DNA of 64,000 bases from NCBI RefSeq assembly GCF_016859125.1, contig NZ_CP069338.1:3498501-3562500 (forward strand), read 5' to 3'. Shown piece by piece: positions 25,836 through 36,105 of this stretch; the stretch's first letter is position 1; each line of letters opens with the position of its first letter. The translations under genes and the position numbers were made by a program. The stretch is from Archangium violaceum. Its GTDB lineage: Bacteria; Myxococcota; Myxococcia; Myxococcales; Myxococcaceae. The notes beneath the pieces are model-generated. The model was not told where the DNA came from and made no database searches. It saw only the letters and a list, made by a program, of their open reading frames with translations.

Positions 25836-25855
25836 GGGATTTATCGACTGCTCTT
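25836..25855. repeat. Right terminal inverted repeat of the IS
   Basis: GGGATTTATCGACTGCTCTT, the inverted counterpart of 24115-24134. Confidence 0.75.
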
Positions 25856-26275
25856 CAGGCCGCCAACCAGACCGTCCAGGCCGCGATCGCCGAGAACTAC
25901 CCGGACTCCGTCTGGAAGAACTACGTGCTGGTGAACACGCTCTGGTCCACGGCTCCGAGTCAGAATCCCACGAAGCCGGTCAAGGTTCCGCTGCCCTTCG
26001 CCGGTGCGACTCCGTCCAACAACATCCCCATCGCGAACACGACGATGGAGACGTATATCCAGACGGGGTCTCCGGACAATGCGAGCAATTGCATCAGTTG
26101 TCACCGGAACGCGAGTATCGCTGGGGATTCGGGGTGGTCTTCTGACTTCAGCTTCGTCTACGGACTGGCGAGTTCGTCGCCGCCACCCGGCGAGCCGCTG
26201 AAGCTCAGAAGCCCCGCGCCAGGCAAACCGCAGAAGGTGGTGTTCCCACCGACGATGCGGCGAATCCTTCGCTGA
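25856..26275 (+). pseudogene. Cytochrome-like lipoprotein, 3' part with CxxCH haem motif
   Basis: The frame continues the interrupted gene: AANQTVQAAIAENYPDSVW, YVLVNTLWSTAP, ANTTMETYIQTG, then NCISCHRNASIAG, a classic CxxCH c-haem attachment site, and SDFSFVYGLAS. The stop is followed by a hairpin terminator. Joined to the upstream part it would give a protein of roughly 540 residues. Confidence 0.75.
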
Positions 26276-26287
26276 GTGCCAGGAGTC

Positions 26288-26314
26288 GGCGTCGCGTTCA
26301 CGCGCGACGCCTTC
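26288..26314 (+). terminator. Hairpin terminator after the cytochrome-like gene
   Basis: GGCGTCGCG, loop TTCACG, CGCGACGCC followed by TTCT. The 9-bp GC stem lies 13 bp after the stop; the T-tract is short. Confidence 0.6.
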
Positions 26315-26323
26315 TCAGGAGGC

Positions 26324-26426
26324 GAGCCCACTTCTTGATGTGTTCGGGCTTGCTTACGCCTCGAACAGGATGCGGGCCGGGGCCTCGAACACGCGGGTGA
26401 TGACGAGCTCGCGATCGGCGAGCGAC

Positions 26427-26452
<26 letters not shown>
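26324..26452 (-). pseudogene. SRPBCC/AHSA1-family N-terminal fragment
   Basis: From an ATG at 26452 the frame encodes ELVITRVFEAPARILFEA, the typical first strand and helix of AHSA1-like proteins, then meets a stop where the family continues WSKPEHIKKW; one frame over, KPEHIKKW is still visible. The remainder is gone. It overlaps the end of an ArsR remnant, the usual ArsR-SRPBCC operon order. Confidence 0.55.
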
Positions 26453-27447
<995 letters not shown>

Positions 27448-27450
<3 letters not shown>

Positions 27451-27530
27451 AGCCCGGAGACATCGTCCTCGTCGCCGCGGGCGACCCCAGTGGAGCTCAT
27501 TCATGAAACAGGCAGCCCTCACAGCCGCGC
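27448..27530 (+). repeat. Third, diverged copy of the thiF 3' end
   Basis: AGCCCGGAGACATCGTCCTC, GTCGCCGCGGGCGACCCCAG and CATGAAACAGGCAGCCC closely follow 14705-14795 with scattered substitutions. It encodes [16 protein letters not shown] and a MKQA start, as after thiF. It lies immediately before the 3' end of the T6SS-type operon. Confidence 0.8.
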
Positions 27531-27586
27531 ACCTCGCTCGCGGACGATCGAGTTCGTTCTTCCCCTGATTCGACAAGTGCTGCACC

Positions 27587-28894
27587 TCACTTCGTGCGCA
27601 GGAGTCGCCGCCAGCGGACGAGCACTTGACGTTGGCGGTGGATGGGCCAATCCGGCTCGATACTGGGGGCTTGGCCCAAGAGAAGCGCCAGCTCGAGGGT
27701 TGCTCGAGCGCGCACTTGGAAGGAACTGCGAGCTGCCTCCAGCTCGTCGAGGCATGCTGTTGGTGAGAAGGGGCGGCCATGACGAAAGCGCATGGCTTTC
27801 TGGAAGTGGGAGGCATGGTCCTTCCACCAGTGGCGCCATGCTTTCTCATCAGTACTCGGTTGCTCGACCGCTCGGTCTGGAGCGTCCTCGTCCTCCTCAT
27901 CGGGAATATGCACTTTCTGGGTCAATCCTGCTCCAGTGACGAGCGCCAATGCGGAAGCGGCGGCGAGCCGGAGCGCGAGCTGAGGCGACGCGAGGTGCTC
28001 GATGAGCTCAGGGATGGTGGAAGCGATCCCCAAGATGCCGAGTGCCTCGAATGCGGACGAGGCCAGGGAGGAGCGCGCGCAGAGCCGGCGTAGGAGTGGC
28101 ACATCCTGTTCTCTGCCGGCGAGCGCGAGCAAGCGCACGAGCGGAGGAGATGGGGTGTTGGACTGGCAGAGCTGACGGCAGACCTGCAGGGCTCTGGATG
28201 AGCCCAGGAGCAGGGCGGCTCGCAGCATCGGCTCGGCGTCGTCCGGTGGAAGGTGGCTCAGGGACTGCTCGACGAGAGGCAGTGCGGGCCCGTAGCCCAG
28301 GTGGGCGAGGGATAGGGCGGCGGTACTACGGACCTTGGAGTCGGCATCCTCACGTAGCAAGCGGATGAGGTGCTCATGCTCACCTTCCCGACGGTAACCG
28401 AGAAGACGCGCGGCTGTGGCTCGGATGAGGGGGCGCTCGTGAAGGGCTGCCTGGATGCAGACGGACACCCATTCTGGATGCCGTGCGAGTGCGATCGCCT
28501 CGAACCAGGAAGGCAGGAGTTCCTCGTCGGATTCTATTCGGACCTCCAGCACGCGTGAGATGGAGGATTCCTCGGGAGCAAGCGATGCCAGGACGTGGAC
28601 GGCGGCCATGAACTGCCCCATGTCGCCCTCGGCGATGAGCTGGCGGGCACTCCGGAGCGCCACGTGACCTCCAGCGCGCAGGGCGTCCATGTGGCGATCG
28701 AGCCGGGCTTCCATCTGCTCCGCGTCCAACCAGGAACGGTCTGGTGCATGAAAGCAGCGCTGTCGCTGCCGCAAGAGGAATTCCACCTCGGATTGATGCT
28801 CTTCCTGGAACTCGCGGATGAACTGTTCGGCGTCAGGGTGGCCCAGGAGCGTCTTGAACATGGGAAGGGGCGGTGTATGCAATGGGCTGTTCAC
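27587..28894 (-). CDS. TIGR02270-family HEAT-repeat protein
   Basis: A 435-residue alpha-helical protein. The first 20 residues after the GTG are weak; from LLGHPDAEQFIREFQEEHQS the sequence has the family's EEHxSEVEFLLRQR, WLDAEQMEARLDRHMDAL start, then at least six HEAT-like repeats (ERPLIRATAARLLGYR, ADSKVRSTAALSLAHLGYG, LQLALRLAAASALALVTG). The C-terminus WRHWWKDHASHF is typical. The family occurs in type VI effector clusters and presumably acts as a scaffold or chaperone; no enzyme motif. The GTG overlaps the stop of the immunity gene (GTGA), so it is the last gene of the five-gene operon. Confidence 0.8.
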   Translation of the reverse strand: MNSPLHTPPLPMFKTLLGHPDAEQFIREFQEEHQSEVEFLLRQRQRCFHAPDRSWLDAEQMEARLDRHMDALRAGGHVALRSARQLIAEGDMGQFMAAVHVLASLAPEESSISRVLEVRIESDEELLPSWFEAIALARHPEWVSVCIQAALHERPLIRATAARLLGYRREGEHEHLIRLLREDADSKVRSTAALSLAHLGYGPALPLVEQSLSHLPPDDAEPMLRAALLLGSSRALQVCRQLCQSNTPSPPLVRLLALAGREQDVPLLRRLCARSSLASSAFEALGILGIASTIPELIEHLASPQLALRLAAASALALVTGAGLTQKVHIPDEEDEDAPDRAVEQPSTDEKAWRHWWKDHASHFQKAMRFRHGRPFSPTACLDELEAARSSFQVRARATLELALLLGQAPSIEPDWPIHRQRQVLVRWRRLLRTK

Positions 28895-29631
28895 CGATAC
28901 CGGGCAAGCCCCAGGTTGTCCTTGAGGAGCTCCGCGAGCCGCTCGGCTTCCTTCTGGTTCAGAGCGGCGAGCTCGATACTGGGCAGGAAGCCAGGGGCCT
29001 CATAGGCGTCGATGACCGCATCCCCTCGCTCGTATGCTGGCGACCATTCCGCTCCGAAGGGAAGTCGCTCGAATCCCAACTTGAGGCAGATTTCTCCCAA
29101 CACCTGCAAGCCCTTTCCTTCGAAACGGTCCGTCCATGTCGTGGTTGCATACAGACTTGCGCGGTGAGGAAGTAGCGGCATCCGGATGGACGTCAGGGCG
29201 GAGCTGAAGAGCGCATCACTCAAAGATGCATGGTCCAGACGGGCACGTGCCGGGAAATCCGGGCTGGGTTCTCCGCGAATGACAGGGGGATCGTTTGCCG
29301 ACCTGCGGCAATCCAAGAAGAGATCCGAGCCCTGGGCCCCCGTGTCCATTGCGAAGAGCACGTATTCACGAGAAGGAGGGTGCCAGCTCTCTTCCGTGTA
29401 GTACTCGAGGAGGGCCTCAATGGTAGGGTCCATGACTCCCTCATAGATGATGAGCTTTCCCGTGCTCCGGCCCATGCATTCCAGGAAGCCACGGTGAACC
29501 GATGGCAGGCGGCGTTCCAGTATGTCCTCGAGCTGCCCTATTTTTTCCCTGCTGGCCCCATCAATTGTGGTGATGAACTCCGGGTCATATCTGGCAATGT
29601 AGTCCAACAAGGCGCCAATCTGCTCTTCCAA
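28891..29631 (-). CDS. SMI1/KNR4 (SUKH)-type immunity protein
   Basis: A 246-residue acidic soluble protein, with start TTG at 29631 preceded by AGGAG seven bases upstream. The N-terminal half has the SUKH pattern: ISQLEDILERRLPSVHRGFLEC-like helix (GQLEDILERRLPSVHRGFLE), then GKLIIYEGVMDPTIEALLEYY and YVLFAMDTGAQGSDLFLDC, equivalent to the Y..IA.D..G..~FLD core. SUKH proteins neutralise nucleases and deaminases of polymorphic toxins. It follows the PAAR-like effector gene by 48 bp, so it should protect against that effector. The C-terminal 100 residues are less conserved. Confidence 0.75.
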   Translation of the reverse strand: MEEQIGALLDYIARYDPEFITTIDGASREKIGQLEDILERRLPSVHRGFLECMGRSTGKLIIYEGVMDPTIEALLEYYTEESWHPPSREYVLFAMDTGAQGSDLFLDCRRSANDPPVIRGEPSPDFPARARLDHASLSDALFSSALTSIRMPLLPHRASLYATTTWTDRFEGKGLQVLGEICLKLGFERLPFGAEWSPAYERGDAVIDAYEAPGFLPSIELAALNQKEAERLAELLKDNLGLARYR

Positions 29632-29679
29632 GGCGGGACTCCTACTCGAATCGGATGATGCTTGTTCGTATGGCCCGGA

Positions 29680-30684
29680 TCAGGTGGATGGCTGTGCGGC
29701 ACAAAGCATCTGGGGGATGGCCAGTTTGCAACTGTCGCAGGACTCGATGGAATGGTTGTGCGTGTGTCCCGACTTGGAACCACCACACCAGGCCTCTGTC
29801 ATTGCGAGCGGGCTACAACCCCGTTTCGCCGCTTGCTGGATGAGCTTCTGTGCTGCGCAGTTTCCAGGCTCATTCCCACCGTTCTTCCTCTTGACCGTGA
29901 TGGGCTTGCTGCTGGGCAGATTGACAAAGCCATCCGGATAGACGGACGGCTTGAATCCGGCGGCGCGAGCCACGTCTTCCCACCCATCCAAAGGCTGGGG
30001 AGTGGCCGGATTGCTGGGCGGTCCCGAAACCGCGGCATAGGTGTCCTGATGGGGAGGTGGGCCAGGGCAGTCCGTGATCAAGACGCCGACCATCTTTCCG
30101 CGCCGATTGCCGGGCTTCTGGATGCCCTGACCATAGCCAGATTCGAGAGCCGCGATCATTCTCGCGGTCTTGTCGCGGCTCTCCTGGGTCTGCGGGATAT
30201 CGAACGGAGGGTGATCGGCCATCGGCTTTCCGCAGTGGGGACAAACAGGCTCGTCTGTGTTCGGGTAGCTCCCCATGTACCCACCGCCGAGCTGCGGCTC
30301 CCCACCTGTATTGTCCGCGTTGCCATTGTGCCGGCAGATGTCCATGAAACGGACGACACCTCTCCCCTCCACCTTCACGTCAATGCTGGAACTGGCCCAA
30401 CTCATTCTCCCCTTCGTCTTCGCCGAGATGAGGCCGCCTCCGGCCGTGCCTGGCTCGTCGCCCGTACTTGTACTCAGATAGGAGTTGGCCAGTGCGATGG
30501 AGTGGCCCTCGATTTCAACACTCGTGGAGCCATTCGCGAGGTCGCTGTCCTTCGCGATGTTGACGTACGGCACCGGCACGGGCCCACCCGGACTCGGCGT
30601 CTTGCATACATCTGGCGCCGGGCAGGTATTGGTCAGCCCATCTCCTTGATGCACCACGGAACGGCCGTTGACGAATGCCTTCAT
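29680..30684 (-). CDS. PAAR-like (DUF4150) effector with deaminase-like C-terminus
   Basis: A 334-residue protein starting MKAFVNGRSVVHQGDG. Residues 1-125 are a DUF4150 PAAR-like domain (CKTPSPGGPVPVPYVNIAKD, SYLSTSTGDEPGTAGGG, CRHNGNADNTG), the spike tip that loads effectors on VgrG. Residues about 265-334 resemble nucleotide or nucleic-acid deaminases: GNCAAQKLIQQAAK, MTEAWCGGS, SIESCDSCKLAIPQMLC with the zinc CxxC pair. The family normally has CAE where this one has CAA, so the catalytic Glu may be missing. The ATG overlaps the previous stop (ATGA). Delivery is expected by type VI secretion; no such apparatus lies in the window. Confidence 0.75.
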   Translation of the reverse strand: MKAFVNGRSVVHQGDGLTNTCPAPDVCKTPSPGGPVPVPYVNIAKDSDLANGSTSVEIEGHSIALANSYLSTSTGDEPGTAGGGLISAKTKGRMSWASSSIDVKVEGRGVVRFMDICRHNGNADNTGGEPQLGGGYMGSYPNTDEPVCPHCGKPMADHPPFDIPQTQESRDKTARMIAALESGYGQGIQKPGNRRGKMVGVLITDCPGPPPHQDTYAAVSGPPSNPATPQPLDGWEDVARAAGFKPSVYPDGFVNLPSSKPITVKRKNGGNEPGNCAAQKLIQQAAKRGCSPLAMTEAWCGGSKSGHTHNHSIESCDSCKLAIPQMLCAAQPST

Positions 30685-31748
30685 GGTTGACCCTCGACGA
30701 CGCAGGCGCCGACGTGTCCCGTGTCGGAGCATCCATGAACCAGGACACGCGCGGCCTGCCCGTGAGCTGGCTCCAGTCTACCCACCCGGTGCAATGCGAG
30801 CCCCAAGCCCATGGCACCCGCGGCTGCCCCCACGTCTCCCAGTGATTCAGCCACGAGCCGAACCACGAGGGGCTCTGGCATGAGGGGAGCGTTGCGCAGG
30901 CTCGCCCAATGGAATTCACGCGCCCAGAAGCTCTCCCCCGTCTGGCAGGAAAGGACCTCGTCCACCTTCCGGCCCCCCACCAGGGGATGCTGGTGGAGTT
31001 CGCGAAATACATCCGTCAATCCGTCTGCCAGGTTGGGCTCCTCCTGGAGGAAATGATGGCACTCCTTGGCCAATGCAAGAGCAATCACCCAGCCTTGCGG
31101 CTTGGGGCCCCGTACGTCGAAGTGGGCCGCCGAGGTTAGCAGGAAGAATCCGGCCCCCTCTCCTGGAATGATGCCGTCACGCTGGGCGGTCCCCTGAATG
31201 CGATTCTTCCTGGATAGATGACTCAAGGACGCGACATCACACATCGAGTCCACCGCTCCCACCAGGACGCGCGAGTACCGCTGACTCCTCAGGAGCTCGG
31301 CAGCCTGAACCAGAGCGGAAAACAACCCGGCGCGCCCCTCTGTTCTCAGCCCGGACGCGGGCACCTCGAGCCGCACCGAGCCCGCGGTGTCCCGCAGCGC
31401 CTCGAGTAGCACTGTCTCCTGTACTGGAGCGCCGCTCTCTGGCGTCGGGAGAGAGAGCACCAAGGGCAACCGCTCGGCCTTCTCGGCCTGCCCTGTACGC
31501 AGGCATTCCTCCAGCGCGGTGACGGCCATGGCGGCCATGCGCTCGGTGCGCGAGAGCCGAGGCTCCAGTAGCGTCAATGTCGAGGCAATCACTGGCTGCC
31601 TCGCCCTATCACGTAATTGTGAGGAACGGAATCGGGTGGTGCCAGCGACCCACTCCGCATGCGTCATCCGGGCAGTCAGCCCCAGGGGCGAACACAGCCC
31701 GATTCCAAGGATCGCCAACCTTGCTGGTGCATGCGTGGGCCTCGTCAT
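30681..31748 (-). CDS. Ketosynthase-fold protein, catalytic residues not conserved
   Basis: A 355-residue thiolase-fold protein starting MTRPTHAPARLAILGIGL. Ketosynthase-like traits are the LAILGIGLCSPLGLT N-terminal strand, FSALVQAAELLRSQRYSRVLVGAVDS and RDGIIPGEGAGFFLL, and ESLGDVGAAAGAMGLGLAL. In a hand alignment with FabF the nucleophile Cys position is occupied by Arg, and neither catalytic His (in HGT and GHLLGAAG) is present; the latter block reads SLGDVGAAAGA. It is therefore unlikely to condense acyl chains. Placed between the DUF2169 adaptor and the PAAR-like effector with ATGA overlaps on both sides, it is probably a structural factor for effector loading. Confidence 0.65.
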   Translation of the reverse strand: MTRPTHAPARLAILGIGLCSPLGLTARMTHAEWVAGTTRFRSSQLRDRARQPVIASTLTLLEPRLSRTERMAAMAVTALEECLRTGQAEKAERLPLVLSLPTPESGAPVQETVLLEALRDTAGSVRLEVPASGLRTEGRAGLFSALVQAAELLRSQRYSRVLVGAVDSMCDVASLSHLSRKNRIQGTAQRDGIIPGEGAGFFLLTSAAHFDVRGPKPQGWVIALALAKECHHFLQEEPNLADGLTDVFRELHQHPLVGGRKVDEVLSCQTGESFWAREFHWASLRNAPLMPEPLVVRLVAESLGDVGAAAGAMGLGLALHRVGRLEPAHGQAARVLVHGCSDTGHVGACVVEGQP

Positions 31749-32788
31749 GGAAAGCACTCCTCCCAAGGCTCCAACACGCGAACTACGCTGTATTCGTGCG
31801 CAGCGAGCTGACGGTGTGCGGGAATGGTCGCGCGCCAGATGAGCGACAATACCTGTTCATCGGGTTCCAGGTGGACGGCATCCAGTCGCAATTCACGCAA
31901 CTCCTTGCGATGGCTGAAGTACACCTTCACCCCCAACCGGCGTCGTGGCAGTGGGAATGCGTACTGTCCATCTGGAGAGAAGCCAGAGAGCACGACCTGC
32001 TCGCCACCTCGTAGGGGCACCTCCGTCCGCAGCCCTGGAGCAGCCGCGAAGAAGAAGCGCTCCTCGAAGTCTCGGGGCCACAATGGAGCCCGCCGCTCCA
32101 CCCACTGCGCATCGTAGGTTCCGGCTAGCGCCAACCGGGGCTGCCATCCACGAGCAATGGGACCGAAGCCCGCAGGTTCCTGGCGGTCGGTGGGGGCTTC
32201 CATGCACCGCAGCGGGTCTTCCAGGTTGGGCAGGGGACAGTCCACCGCCTCGCGCACCGAGGCGTAGAAGCCACGCCCCACCGGGTTACGTGGCTCATAA
32301 GAGGGAGGTTCATCTCCTCTCGCCTGTGCCACGCCACCAAAGCTGCGCTCGTACAGGAGCGACATGGACTCGAAGGGCAGAGGCTCGGAGGGCCGAGGGC
32401 CCAGCACTCCGTTCTTCCAGAACCTGTCCCCCCACACCTGCACGCCTTTCTTGCACGGTCCCACTCGAACCGCCGCGAGCATCTCCTTCACCGGCCGACC
32501 ACCTGGAGCCCAGGCCGTTCCGGACACGTACACATCCGTGCCTGGCCGACTCCAGGCCGTTTGTGCCTCATACCTCAGGCTGGAGCGGCCGGGCTCACCC
32601 CAATACACATCAGACAAAGGGGGCGGCGGTTGCTCGTCGCTCGGCTCCAATGGCTCCGAAGTGGGTCGACCTGCTTTCGGCAACCGGAAACGTCCAGCCG
32701 CGCATATCACCAGAACCTCGAGCCCCTCCTTCGTGAGCGACGGGAAATCCGCTACCGCGAAAGGGCTGAGGTTCTTCAGGTTCGGCAT
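31745..32788 (-). CDS. DUF2169-family T6SS effector adaptor
   Basis: A 347-residue protein starting MPNLKNLSPFAVADFPSLT. Family hallmarks are VLVICAAGRFRL near residue 25, YWGEPGRSSLRYEAQTAWSR, TDVYVSGTAWAPGGRPV and VGPCKKGVQVWGDRFW, then a C-terminal half with SLLYERSFGG. DUF2169 proteins are adaptors that accompany PAAR/DUF4150 effectors and type VI spikes. It is the first gene of an operon of five coupled genes and overlaps the ketosynthase-like gene (ATGA). A G-rich GGGGGGAGA stands just before the ATG. A longer start at 32869 is possible but its extra residues are not family-like. Confidence 0.85.
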   Translation of the reverse strand: MPNLKNLSPFAVADFPSLTKEGLEVLVICAAGRFRLPKAGRPTSEPLEPSDEQPPPPLSDVYWGEPGRSSLRYEAQTAWSRPGTDVYVSGTAWAPGGRPVKEMLAAVRVGPCKKGVQVWGDRFWKNGVLGPRPSEPLPFESMSLLYERSFGGVAQARGDEPPSYEPRNPVGRGFYASVREAVDCPLPNLEDPLRCMEAPTDRQEPAGFGPIARGWQPRLALAGTYDAQWVERRAPLWPRDFEERFFFAAAPGLRTEVPLRGGEQVVLSGFSPDGQYAFPLPRRRLGVKVYFSHRKELRELRLDAVHLEPDEQVLSLIWRATIPAHRQLAAHEYSVVRVLEPWEECFP

Positions 32789-32912
32789 TCTCTCCCCCCA
32801 GGAGCGGCCGAGCATACCTGACTCCTGAGACCCCGCGAGTCCCAAGCCCAGTGCAGGCCACGCCTCCACTCGGGTCAGAGCCTCTCGAAAGAGGGGCTCC
32901 GCAGAGGTGTCA

Positions 32913-34651
<1,739 letters not shown>

Positions 34652-34851
34652 GGTCGGCCTCCTGGGAGGGGGTCAAGACTCGGACGACGCCAATCACTCG
34701 AACGCCATCCGAGGACGCCCTACGGCAACGACGTTCAGTCGCGCCGCCATCGGAGCGTCGAATGGCTGGGCGGGTAGGTAGCACGAAAGGACGGCGCCGT
34801 GTCAATGCTCGGTGCCGCCCCCGTTCCGACACCTCGGTTCCCACCCGGGCT

Positions 34852-36105
34852 TCAGGCGTCCTGCGCCGCCGGGGGGCCGGCCAGCCGGCGGAGCAGCTCA
34901 CGCGGCTCCACCCCGAACACATGCTTGAGTTGCTCGCCAATCAGTGCCACGCGGGAGGACAGTTCCCCATTCCCTCCCAGGCGCGCGTCCAGCACGGTGA
35001 GCCGCTCGATGGGCGCCTGCCCCACCGGGCCGAGCAGGGTCTCCAGCAGGGGTGCGAGCTTCTGGGCGAGGAGGATCTGCCGCGCCGAGCCGTCCGAGTC
35101 CTCCCAGGTGCGCGCCATCGCCGAGAGGGAGGTGGCGGTGGCCCGGCCCTCCTCCACGATGCGGGAGGCCGCCCCGCGAGCCGCCGCTACCTGCTCCTGA
35201 CGCCGCGCCTCGGCCGGCTTGAGGACGTCCGCCTCCAACAGGAGCCGCACCTGCTCGATGCGCACCCGCTGCACGTCCACCTCCGCCCGGGCCCGCGCCA
35301 GTTGGGACGCCACCGCGCCCCGCTCCTCGGCCACCCGGGCGGCTCGCCGCGCCTGGGCCTCCAGGATGCGCCGCTCCGCGTCCGCGCGCGCCATGGCGAA
35401 CTCCGCCTCCAGGCGCGCCACCTCGCGCACCTCGCGGTTGTGCGCCGCGCGCTCGGCCGCCAGGGTCCGGTTCTCCGCCTCGGCGATGCGCGAGCGCATC
35501 TGCAGCGCCGCGGACTGCTTGCGGCCCAGCGCGTTGAGGAAGCCCCGGTCGTCCGAGACGCTCTGGATCTTCAACGTGTCCAGCACCAGCCCCAGCTTGT
35601 TGAGATCCTGATCCGCCTCCTGGAGCAGGCACTGCGCGAAGCGGGCCCGGTCGCCGTTGACCTCCTCGGGGGTGAGGGTGGCCAGCACTCCGCGCAGGTT
35701 GCCCTCCAGCGTCTCCTTCGCCACGCGCACCACCTCCTCGCGCGGCTTGCCCAGGAAGCGCTCGATGGCGTTGCCGAGGATGGGCTCCCCGCTGGACACC
35801 TTCACGTTGGCCACCGACTCCACGTTGAGGGGGATGCCACCCTTCGAGTAGGCGCCCTGCACCCTCACGGTGATGACCATGTTGGTGAGATCCAACGAGT
35901 CCACGCGCTCCAGCAGGGGGATGCGCAGGCCGCGCCCGCCGTGCACCAGGCGGTAGCGCGCGGGCCGCCCCTCCACGAGCCGCCGTGTCCCGGAGAAGAC
36001 GAGCACCTCGTTGGGGTGGCAGATGTGGATCAGCCGCTGCACCACCCCGGCCACCGTGGCCACGGCCAGCGCGAGGACGACGACGAGTACGATGAACACC
36101 ATCAT
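34852..36105 (-). CDS. Flotillin-like SPFH protein, second of two
   Basis: A 417-residue protein with one N-terminal membrane helix (FIVLVVVLALAVATVAGVV), then an SPFH/band-7 domain of about 200 residues (HPNEVLVFSGTRR, GIPLNVESVANVKVS, AIERFLGKPREEVVRVAKET) and a 150-residue Ala/Glu/Arg coiled coil. Flotillins form membrane microdomain scaffolds. It is 40-50 percent like the upstream gene and overlaps it (ATGA), so both are produced together and may form a hetero-oligomer. The NfeD-like gene before them is the usual partner. Confidence 0.85.
   Translation of the reverse strand: MMVFIVLVVVLALAVATVAGVVQRLIHICHPNEVLVFSGTRRLVEGRPARYRLVHGGRGLRIPLLERVDSLDLTNMVITVRVQGAYSKGGIPLNVESVANVKVSSGEPILGNAIERFLGKPREEVVRVAKETLEGNLRGVLATLTPEEVNGDRARFAQCLLQEADQDLNKLGLVLDTLKIQSVSDDRGFLNALGRKQSAALQMRSRIAEAENRTLAAERAAHNREVREVARLEAEFAMARADAERRILEAQARRAARVAEERGAVASQLARARAEVDVQRVRIEQVRLLLEADVLKPAEARRQEQVAAARGAASRIVEEGRATATSLSAMARTWEDSDGSARQILLAQKLAPLLETLLGPVGQAPIERLTVLDARLGGNGELSSRVALIGEQLKHVFGVEPRELLRRLAGPPAAQDA

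Larger units (their letters stand above)
24115..25855 (+). mobile_element. IS1182-like insertion sequence, inactive
   Basis: About 1.74 kb, bounded by 20-bp imperfect inverted repeats and holding one transposase gene that fills most of it. It splits the cytochrome-like lipoprotein gene. GCTC occurs next to both ends (24111-24114 and 25849-25852), a possible short target duplication. The transposase carries a frameshift, so the copy is probably dead. Confidence 0.8.

Noticed and set aside
27587-32788. Complete type VI secretion apparatus
   Set aside because: Adaptor, spike-like effector and accessory genes are present, but no TssB/C, TssK, ClpV or VgrG gene occurs in the window, so only an effector module is claimed.
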